A stretch of DNA of 5,180 nt from CAVUUN01 sp964421755 (GTDB lineage Bacteria; Acidobacteriota; UBA6911; RPQK01). The notes below the pieces were generated by a model that worked only from the letters and a program-made list of their open reading frames with translations, was not told the DNA's origin and did no database searches. Location: contig CAYQYP010000048.1 of the NCBI GenBank assembly GCA_964421755.1, positions 1-5,180 on the forward strand. Direction: 5' to 3'. Position numbers and translations under genes: made by a program. Positions 1-4,874 of this stretch are shown piece by piece (the first letter of the stretch is position 1; every line of letters starts with the position of its first letter).

Positions 1-623
1 TGGACTTCGAAGGAATCAGCACGGATTCCGAGGGAAACTTCTACCTGGTCAGCGAAGCGTGCTTTCGCATCCTCCGTGTGGGATCGAGCGGAGCAGCTGC
101 CTGGATCGGACCCGACCTGGCAGAAGCGGGCAAAAAAGTCGGGCTTTTCCAGGTAGGGAATGGCGGACTCGAAGGGATTGCTGTCACCGGCCTTGACCGA
201 TTCATTCTGTGCGCAGAGCGACAGGCCCGGGGAATCCTCGAATTGCAGCTGGCCGCGGGCGCCCCGTCCATTTCGGCGTGGAACTGCGACCAATCCCGGA
301 TCAGCGCCGGCACCGGGCAACGCCTGCCCGACTTTTCGGACGTCTTTTGGGAAAAGGGCAAGCTGTTTGCCATGGTACGCGGTGCCGAGGTCGTCGTCCA
401 ACTGGAACGGAACGGCGAAGACTTCGAGGAGAAGTCGATCTGGTCAGTCAAGGACACACTCACGAGCGATGCCTACGCTTACGAGGACCAGACTTTCGGC
501 ATGGCGGAAGGTCTGTGCCTCGACGCTCGACGAGTCTACATAGTCGTGGACAACAACGGGGACAGCCGGGCGAGCGAACCGACTGACACACGGCCCCTTC
601 TCTTCATCTTCGAGCGCCCCTGA
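1..623 (+). CDS. 3' part of a phytase-like esterase / SdiA-regulated-type beta-propeller protein
   Basis: The open frame enters from the left edge (first full codon at position 3) and ends at TGA 621-623, giving about 206 visible residues; the start codon lies upstream of the window. The fragment opens with DFEGIS, has a second GGLEGIA block at visible residues 54-60, and a third MAEGLCLD block at about 167-174, followed by YIVVDNNGD. This recurring [D/G]xEGI pattern, together with SE and ER turns and a C-terminal VVDNN segment ending in LLFIFERP, is how I recognise the phytase-like esterase (PF13449) and SdiA-regulated propeller families. Proteins of this kind are often exported, but the N-terminus that would show a signal peptide is missing. 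The substrate cannot be told. GTG and ATG codons inside the fragment are internal and not needed as starts. The gene is separated from the downstream operon by a 132-bp foldback element and is probably transcribed independently. The family call is moderate; the coding call is strong because the frame is continuous from the edge. Confidence 0.62.
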   Translation, partial: DFEGISTDSEGNFYLVSEACFRILRVGSSGAAAWIGPDLAEAGKKVGLFQVGNGGLEGIAVTGLDRFILCAERQARGILELQLAAGAPSISAWNCDQSRISAGTGQRLPDFSDVFWEKGKLFAMVRGAEVVVQLERNGEDFEEKSIWSVKDTLTSDAYAYEDQTFGMAEGLCLDARRVYIVVDNNGDSRASEPTDTRPLLFIFERP

Positions 624-755
624 GCCGAATGCGGAATGCGGAATGCGGATTGAGGAATAAAAAGCAGTGGTGAGACGCCCGCGGAGCAAACGGCAAGGGG
701 ACTCGCTGCTTGCCTTTTATTCAACCTTCTGCGGGTTCCGCATTCCGCATTCGGC
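624..755. repeat. 132-bp foldback (inverted-repeat) intergenic element
   Basis: The element begins on the base after the stop codon of the upstream gene. Its ends are a perfect 20-bp inverted repeat: 624-643 (GCCGAATGCGGAATGCGGAA) is the exact reverse complement of 736-755. The left arm contains three head-to-tail GAATGCG units (627-647) and the right arm two CGCATTC units (739-752). Pairing continues inward with TTGA 650-653 against TCAA 721-724, GAATAAAA 655-662 against TTTTATTC 715-722, and AGCAG 663-667 against CTGCT 706-710, so the whole element could fold into one long imperfect hairpin. No open frame in it looks like a real protein. It resembles a non-autonomous mobile repeat (MITE- or REP/BIME-like), but no target-site duplication is evident and no transposase is present. 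The repeat structure is certain; mobility is inference. Confidence 0.85.
692..721 (+). terminator. Possible rho-independent terminator inside the foldback element
   Basis: GGCAAG (692-697) pairs with CTTGCC (709-714) across an 11-base loop, and TTTTATT (715-721) follows directly. The stem is only 6 bp and the loop is long, so it is a modest terminator. Its position, about 70 bases after the stop of the propeller gene and before the antiporter operon, suits one. The T-tract bases can also pair with GAATAAAA at 655-662 in the larger foldback, so the two structures compete. Confidence 0.38.
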
Positions 756-771
756 AAAACCGTACGATAAT
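743..771 (+). promoter_or_regulatory. Weak candidate promoter for the antiporter operon
   Basis: GATAAT (766-771) is one base from the sigma-70 -10 consensus TATAAT. The hexamer 17 bases upstream, TTCCGC (743-748), matches TTGACA poorly and lies within the right arm of the foldback element. Initiation here would leave a leader of only about 10 bases before the ATG at 788. That is too short for a normal ribosome binding site, and none is evident. This is the best -10 candidate in the spacer but unconvincing on its own. Confidence 0.22.
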
Positions 772-787
772 GTCCGGCTGAGACGCT

Positions 788-1909
788 ATGACGATCGAAC
801 AGCTCGTTTGGCTGGCACTTGGCCTGGCTACCGTTTGTTTCGGCGGAGAAGCATTTGTCCGAGGCGCCGCAAATGTCGTCGGAAGGTTTGGCCTCCGGCC
901 GCTGCTGATCGGCACACTCGTGGTGGCTTTTTCTTCGGATTCTCCGGAAATCGTGTCGGCTTTATGGGCGACAGGCTCAGGTTTCTCTGACCTTGCGCTC
1001 GGTACGCTTTTAGGAAGCACGATTTTCACCATCCTGTTCGTCCTCGGCAACTGCTCTCTTTTGCTGCCCGCCCGGGTCTCACACCGGCTGGTCCGTCAGG
1101 ACGTTCCCATCCTGCTTGCAGCATCGCTTGTCGCTGTACTCCTCTCACTGGACGGCCGGGTCAGCCGGGTTGACGGTCTGCTGCTCCTGGTCGCTTTGGC
1201 TGCCTTCATCGTGTTCGTCGTCCGGAAGAGCGACTCCGAGCGGGACGACATCAAGAGAACCTACGAGCACGAGTACAGCCAGGGCGGGCACCGCGGTCTG
1301 CAGGCGAGAGGCCTGCTGTTTCTCCTGCTGGGACTCGGGATGCTCTGGCTGGGATCCAGATGGCTCGTCGACGCGGCCATAAGCATCGGTCGAGGCATCG
1401 GCGTAACGGATCTGGTCATGGGCCTGACTATCCTGGGCATCGGCACTTCCACTCCGGAAACCGCCACTGCCATCAGCGCGATTCTGCGCGGGGAGCGGGA
1501 GATCGGGATCGAACACATCATCAGCAGCAGTATTTTCAACCTGCTGGGTGGCCTGGGGCTGGCTGCGCTGTGGACATCCGGGGGTCTGGCGATACCGACC
1601 TCTGCCTTGCGGCTCGACTTTCCGGTACTGATCGCCGCGGCGGCCGGTTGCCTGCCGGTGTTCTTACTGGGGCGACTCCTACCTCGTTGGGGCGGCGCGT
1701 TGTCGATCACCTTTTACATCGCCTACGTCTCTTACCTCGTCATGAACGCGACCCGCCATGGCGTGGAAGTGGTTCCTGGTCGAACCGTTACGTTTGTCCT
1801 GATTGGGCTGGCTCTCGGGGTTGTCCTCGTGATCATCCTCCGCTCCCTCGTGTTCCGCGGGAAGGGCCCGACGGAACAGGATACCGACCTTTCGAATGAG
1901 GTGAACTGA
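788..1909 (+). CDS. Sodium/calcium-type antiporter, CaCA family (YrbG-like)
   Basis: Encodes 373 residues, close to the length of bacterial YrbG-type CaCA exchangers, which sit in the inner membrane and exchange Ca2+ for Na+ or H+. The frame shows two homologous halves of hydrophobic segments joined by a charged cytoplasmic-type linker (about 146-175). The alpha-2 repeat carries the family signature GIGTSTPE (217-224), followed by IISSSIFNLLGGLG (244-257). The alpha-1 repeat reads VAFSSDSPE (46-54), followed by GTLLGSTIFTILFVLG (72-87). Pro and Glu are kept in both repeats (P53/E54, P223/E224), which supports cation transport. Alpha-1 departs from the usual GTSxPE and GSNIFN patterns, with Asp at position 51 and Thr where Asn is usual, so ion selectivity may differ. 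The ATG at 788 is the first available start, as an in-frame TGA lies at 779-781; no clear Shine-Dalgarno precedes it. It is the first gene of a probable four-gene operon; the permease starts 25 bases after its stop. Confidence 0.9.
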   Translation: MTIEQLVWLALGLATVCFGGEAFVRGAANVVGRFGLRPLLIGTLVVAFSSDSPEIVSALWATGSGFSDLALGTLLGSTIFTILFVLGNCSLLLPARVSHRLVRQDVPILLAASLVAVLLSLDGRVSRVDGLLLLVALAAFIVFVVRKSDSERDDIKRTYEHEYSQGGHRGLQARGLLFLLLGLGMLWLGSRWLVDAAISIGRGIGVTDLVMGLTILGIGTSTPETATAISAILRGEREIGIEHIISSSIFNLLGGLGLAALWTSGGLAIPTSALRLDFPVLIAAAAGCLPVFLLGRLLPRWGGALSITFYIAYVSYLVMNATRHGVEVVPGRTVTFVLIGLALGVVLVIILRSLVFRGKGPTEQDTDLSNEVN

Positions 1910-1920
1910 GACAGGAACCG

Positions 1921-1927
1921 AGGGGGG
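1921..1927 (+). promoter_or_regulatory. Shine-Dalgarno site fixing the GTG start of the permease
   Basis: AGGGGGG lies 7 bases upstream of the GTG at 1935. It is the strongest ribosome binding site in the window and decides in favour of GTG over later ATG codons, the first of which fall inside the conserved first membrane segment. Confidence 0.75.
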
Positions 1928-1934
1928 ATACATC

Positions 1935-3257
1935 GTGCTCGAACGACTATTCCGGCTCCGAGAGAACAACACTACAGTCAACCGCGAGCTGGCCGGCGGC
2001 CTCACGACTTTCATGACGATGGCGTACATCGTGTTCGTTCAGCCTGTCGTCATGAATGCAGCAGGGATCGACCTCGGGGCTGCGATGGTGGCTACGTGTG
2101 TGGCCAGCGCGGCGGCCACCTTCTTGATGGGGTTCGTGGCAAACTACCCCGTCGCCCTGGCGCCGGCAATGGGCCACAACTTCTTCTTCACGTACACGGT
2201 CGTTCTAACGATGGGGTACACGTGGCAGCAGGGGCTGGGAGCTGTCTTCATCGCCAGCGCGCTTTTTCTGATTCTTTCGCTTTTCGGGCTCCGGGAGCGC
2301 CTGCTCAACGAGGTCCCCAATAGTCTGAAACACGCAATTGCAGTAGGCATAGGCCTTCTTATAGCGGCGGTGGGGCTGGAGTGGAGCGGCCTGGTCGTGG
2401 ACAATCCCGGGACACTGGTTGGCATGGGCCGCCTGAACAGCCCTCCCGTGCTGCTGGCCTTGTTCGGACTGACGATTATGGTGGTCCTGCTGGCGCTACG
2501 AGTTCGTGCGGCCATGTTGATCGGGATCGCAGCTACCTGGATCGTTGCGCTGGCCACCGGGATGGTGAAGTTCGAAGGCGTCGTTGGAAGCATTCCGTCC
2601 CTGCGGCCCACGTTCCTCCAACTCGACCTGGTTGGCGTTCTTCGCCCGGAAATGGTCCACGTCATTTTCATCTTCTTCTTCCTTGCCCTTTTTGACACAG
2701 TAGGTACGCTGATCGGCGTCAGCCAGGAGGCGGGGCTTTTGCGACCCGACGGGACGTTACCCCGAGCAAGGCAGGCGCTGTTCGCAGACGCGACCGGAAC
2801 CACGGTTGGAGCTCTGCTCGGCACATCGACGGTGACCAGCTACATCGAGAGCGCTGCGGGAGTCAGCGCGGGCGCCCGGACCGGCCTGGCCAACATGGCT
2901 ACCGGCACCTTGCTGCTCCTCAGCCTGTTCTTTTCCCCATTGATCCGGATGGTGGGCGGAGGCATACAGTATGGGGAGGGGCTTCGTCTTTATCCGATCA
3001 TAGCGCCGGCCCTGATCGTGGTCGGCTGCTTCATGATGAAGAACGTTGTGAAAATCAGGTGGGATGACTTTGGAGAAGCGATTCCGGCATTTCTGGCCAT
3101 CGTCATGATGCCGCTCACGTTCAGCATTACCGAAGGGATCGCCTTCGGCTTTATCTCATTCACTCTCATCCAGTTGGCGCGGCGGAAAATCCGTACGGTA
3201 CCAGTACTGATCACGGTCTTTTCAGTTCTGTTCGTGCTCAGGTACATTTTCCTGTGA
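1935..3257 (+). CDS. NCS2-family (AzgA-type) purine/nucleobase permease
   Basis: Encodes 440 residues, about the length of the E. coli adenine and guanine/hypoxanthine permeases (roughly 445-450), which are inner-membrane proton symporters. Family blocks in order: TTVNRELAGGLTTFMTMAYI (13-32); YPVALAPAMGHNFFF (71-85), equivalent to the usual ALAPGMGLNAFF; LFDTVGTLIGVSQEAGLL (252-269); FADATGTTVGALLGTSTVTS (283-302) leading into YIESAAGV (303-310), with the TM10 glutamate at E305; and SITEGIAFGFI (397-407). The many hydrophobic segments fit the 14-helix 7+7 fold. Adenine, guanine, hypoxanthine or xanthine are plausible substrates; sequence alone does not decide. Two core motifs differ from what I expect: A78 and H81 in the APxMGxN loop, and Ala at 251 where FVDLFDT-type proteins carry an acidic residue, although D254 is kept. 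The start is GTG with a strong ribosome binding site. The stop overlaps or abuts the next gene, implying co-transcription. Confidence 0.93.
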   Translation: MLERLFRLRENNTTVNRELAGGLTTFMTMAYIVFVQPVVMNAAGIDLGAAMVATCVASAAATFLMGFVANYPVALAPAMGHNFFFTYTVVLTMGYTWQQGLGAVFIASALFLILSLFGLRERLLNEVPNSLKHAIAVGIGLLIAAVGLEWSGLVVDNPGTLVGMGRLNSPPVLLALFGLTIMVVLLALRVRAAMLIGIAATWIVALATGMVKFEGVVGSIPSLRPTFLQLDLVGVLRPEMVHVIFIFFFLALFDTVGTLIGVSQEAGLLRPDGTLPRARQALFADATGTTVGALLGTSTVTSYIESAAGVSAGARTGLANMATGTLLLLSLFFSPLIRMVGGGIQYGEGLRLYPIIAPALIVVGCFMMKNVVKIRWDDFGEAIPAFLAIVMMPLTFSITEGIAFGFISFTLIQLARRKIRTVPVLITVFSVLFVLRYIFL

Positions 3258-3280
3258 TGCGAGGTCGGCTCCCCGGGTCA

Positions 3281-4141
3281 ATGAAAAAGTTCAGGAAGTA
3301 TGCAGGCCAGCTGTATCAGGGATACGTGCGGGCTGACTTTGCCGCCCCTGAGCTCGTCCTCAATCACCCGGAGCAGATCGGCCAATTGGAGCGAGCCGAG
3401 CATCTCCTTGATTGCGTGGGCCGGCAGATCCACCGGGTTCCGATGCGTGTCGGCAACGAGGTCCAGTCCTGCTTCACGTACTATTTCACCAACCGGTCCC
3501 TCACGCGGGCGTTTCGACGATGTTACGCGCTGCGGACTCTCCGCTACTCGGAACTCCTTCGCGAAATGGGGTTTCCCACGCTGGAAGTAGTAGCCGCGCT
3601 GAAGAAAAAGAACGAGCTGCTGAATTGGACCAGCATCCTGATCGCCCTCGAGATCCAGTCGGTATTTGAGATCCCGTCCCGAGGAAATCATGTTTTTCAA
3701 ATCCACCGCTTTCTGGATGTCACCCGGGACTGGCCCGTTGCCCTCGGCCGGCATATAGCCCGGTTTCACAACGCCGGCTTCGTTCACGGCGACTTGAAGA
3801 CCCGGCACATCCTCGCGGACCTGTCCGAAGGCGGATTTCGCTTCCACCTGGTCGATCTCGAAAAGTGCCGGTTCCTGCCCCGCTGTCCGGCCGCGATTCG
3901 TGCCATCCTCGTCGCGCGAGACTTGATACAGCTTCTGGCCTCTCTACGCGAACCAAAGGCGGGAGGGACGGAAATCGGCGACCTAATTTTGGACAGCTAC
4001 CTGACGGAGGTGCAACTCGGGCCGGTTTTCGCCAGGCGGGTACAAAAACTGGTGGGCTTGTACCGGGGGGACAACGGTTTCAAGCAGGGGAAGACAGTGG
4101 CCGCAAACCTCTGGAACATCGTGAGGCCCGGTCAGAAGTAG
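3281..4141 (+). CDS. WaaP/InaA-like lipopolysaccharide-kinase family protein
   Basis: Encodes 286 residues from ATG 3281 (MKKFRK...). In-frame alternatives are GTG 3254 and ATG 3257, which overlap the permease stop and would add nine or eight residues; no start has a convincing Shine-Dalgarno, so translational coupling is likely. The family resembles eukaryotic protein kinases and phosphorylates sugars of lipid A-core or related glycans on the cytoplasmic side of the inner membrane. Numbered from ATG 3281: RTLRYSELLREMGFPTLEVV (85-104), the alpha-C helix and 'GIPTP'-like turn; HNAGFVHGDLKTRHIL (163-178), the catalytic loop with Asp171, whose His at the metal-binding Asn position fits my memory of WaaP's HRDLYLCHFL; and FHLVDLEKCRF (188-198), the DFG-equivalent with Asp192. 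There is no lysine between K6 and K108, so the usual beta-3 ATP-binding lysine is not evident. No signal peptide or membrane span is seen. The methyltransferase gene follows after 8 bases. The family call is fairly firm; the substrate is unknown. Confidence 0.78.
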   Translation: MKKFRKYAGQLYQGYVRADFAAPELVLNHPEQIGQLERAEHLLDCVGRQIHRVPMRVGNEVQSCFTYYFTNRSLTRAFRRCYALRTLRYSELLREMGFPTLEVVAALKKKNELLNWTSILIALEIQSVFEIPSRGNHVFQIHRFLDVTRDWPVALGRHIARFHNAGFVHGDLKTRHILADLSEGGFRFHLVDLEKCRFLPRCPAAIRAILVARDLIQLLASLREPKAGGTEIGDLILDSYLTEVQLGPVFARRVQKLVGLYRGDNGFKQGKTVAANLWNIVRPGQK

Positions 4142-4144
4142 GGG
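4140..4144 (+). promoter_or_regulatory. Shine-Dalgarno site fixing the methyltransferase start
   Basis: AGGGG, overlapping the kinase stop codon TAG (4139-4141), lies 5 bases before ATG 4150. It supports 4150 as the start although the same frame stays open further upstream, inside the kinase gene. Confidence 0.65.
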
Positions 4145-4149
4145 AGAAC

Positions 4150-4698
4150 ATGCAAAGAACTCTCGACATCGGGTGCGGGAAGAACAAGCGCCCGGGCGCC
4201 ACGGGCATAGACAGGGTCTCGTTGCCCGGCGTCGACCTGGTCCACGACCTGAATGCGTTGCCCTATCCGTTTCCCGATGACAGCTTCGATGAAGTGTACG
4301 CGACCCACGTGATTGAGCATATGGACTCGATTCTTGCAGTGATGGAGGAGATCCACCGAATCACGCGGCCGGGGGGCAGGGTGACCGTTATTACACCTCA
4401 CTACACCGACCCGGTTTCATGGCAGGACCCCACCCACAAATGGCATCTGAGCTCATACTCGTTCATCTACTTCGACCCGGACTACCACACGAATCACTAC
4501 ACGAAAGCCCGTTTCAAAACGACCAGCCGCACGCTCGAGATGGCATCGCTCTGGAAGATCACGGGGATTCAGTTTCTGATCAACCTGGATAACCGCTTCC
4601 CCGGGTTTCGGTTCATCCGCAAATTCTGGGAGCAGTATCTTTGTTTCTTAATGCGCGGCAAGCAGCTGACCTTTGTTCTGGAAGTGGTGAAGGGCTAA
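4150..4698 (+). CDS. Class I SAM-dependent methyltransferase (short, surface-glycan type)
   Basis: Encodes 182 residues. Motif I is immediate, LDIGCGKNKRPGATGID (5-21), with the GxGC-like SAM-binding loop and Asp21 as the likely ribose-binding acidic residue. HDLNALPYPFPDDSFDEV (32-49) and ATHVIEHM (51-58) follow, then EIHRITRPGGRVTVITPH (67-84), the usual 'LRPGG' strand. This LDIGCG...GID...LPFPDxSFDxV pattern is the Methyltransf_11-like group common in polysaccharide and O-antigen gene clusters. It is shorter than typical methyltransferases because there is almost no N-terminal cap before motif I. The C-terminal half (85-182) is rich in aromatic and His residues (DPTHKWHLSSYSFIYF, 93-108), presumably shaping the acceptor site. 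The ATG at 4150 is chosen for its Shine-Dalgarno and because motif I starts at residue 5; upstream in-frame sequence is a shadow of the kinase gene. It is probably the last gene of the operon. Its acceptor is unknown; the kinase next door suggests a phosphorylated glycan. Confidence 0.88.
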   Translation: MQRTLDIGCGKNKRPGATGIDRVSLPGVDLVHDLNALPYPFPDDSFDEVYATHVIEHMDSILAVMEEIHRITRPGGRVTVITPHYTDPVSWQDPTHKWHLSSYSFIYFDPDYHTNHYTKARFKTTSRTLEMASLWKITGIQFLINLDNRFPGFRFIRKFWEQYLCFLMRGKQLTFVLEVVKG

Positions 4699-4739
4699 CC
4701 GGCTGGCCAGCTGACCGGCTGACCGGCTGACCGGCTGAC
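4695..4739. repeat. 8-bp tandem array, unit CTGACCGG
   Basis: Three perfect CTGACCGG units run from 4711 to 4734. Before them are CTAACCGG (4695-4702, one mismatch) and CTGGCCAG (4703-4710, two mismatches), and after them a partial CTGAC (4735-4739). The array starts inside the last codons of the methyltransferase, and its first unit supplies the TAA stop. The 10-bp palindrome GCTGGCCAGC lies at 4702-4711. No T-tract follows, so it is not a classical terminator. Confidence 0.88.
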
Positions 4740-4874
4740 GGCCCGGTTGGCTGCCCGCGAGCTATTGAAGAGCGTCAGAGTCGTCAGTAGTCAGTAGTCA
4801 GTTGTCAGTTGTCAGTGGGCAGCGCGCAGCGCGCAGTTGCCCGGCATCGGCCTTTTGGTTTAGATTGAGCCACC
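4740..4874 (+). promoter_or_regulatory. Spacer upstream of the OsmC-type gene; only a weak promoter candidate
   Basis: Apart from the 7-bp array, this spacer shows little. TTGCCC (4837-4842) and TAGATT (4861-4866) are 18 bases apart and each match four of six sigma-70 consensus bases, but transcription from them would start almost at the ATG at 4875. No terminator with a T-tract is seen after the methyltransferase. CCTTTTGGTTT (4851-4861) is the only T-rich stretch and has no strong stem before it. Confidence 0.2.
4774..4837. repeat. 7-bp tandem array GTCAGTN grading into GCGCAGC
   Basis: GTCAGTA (4783-4789, 4790-4796), GTCAGTT (4797-4803, 4804-4810) and GTCAGT (4811-4816) run head to tail. 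They are followed in near-register by GGGCAGC (4817-4823), GCGCAGC (4824-4830) and GCGCAGT (4831-4837). A diverged GTCAGAG lies at 4774-4780. The units share a xxxCAGx core, so the GC-rich half looks like a variant expansion of the same seed. No spacers separate the units, which excludes CRISPR. Confidence 0.85.

Noticed and set aside
536..757. Small minus-strand frames across the foldback element, with repeated RIPHSA-like peptides
   Set aside because: The repeated peptide is just the translation of the GAATGCG repeat on the reverse strand; there is no ribosome binding site or domain.
2144..2824. Long minus-strand open frame (226 residues) opposite the permease
   Set aside because: Its composition (Arg, Ser, Pro, Thr-rich, no domain) is that of an antisense shadow of a GC-rich membrane-protein gene, and the + strand frame carries clear family motifs.
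3278..3847. Minus-strand open frame (189 residues) opposite the kinase
   Set aside because: The + strand carries the kinase catalytic motifs; the antisense frame shows no recognisable domain.
3865..4149. Upstream in-frame extension of the methyltransferase to a 277-residue protein
   Set aside because: The extension lies inside the kinase gene in another frame, is rich in Arg, Gly and Pro as shadow frames are, and the Shine-Dalgarno plus motif I at residue 5 support ATG 4150.
4699..4740. Rho-independent terminator after the methyltransferase
   Set aside because: The palindrome GCTGGCCAGC is short and no T-tract follows; the signal is explained by the tandem array.
4695..4837. Possible CRISPR array
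   Set aside because: Units are only 7-8 bases and directly adjacent, with no unique spacers and no cas genes nearby.
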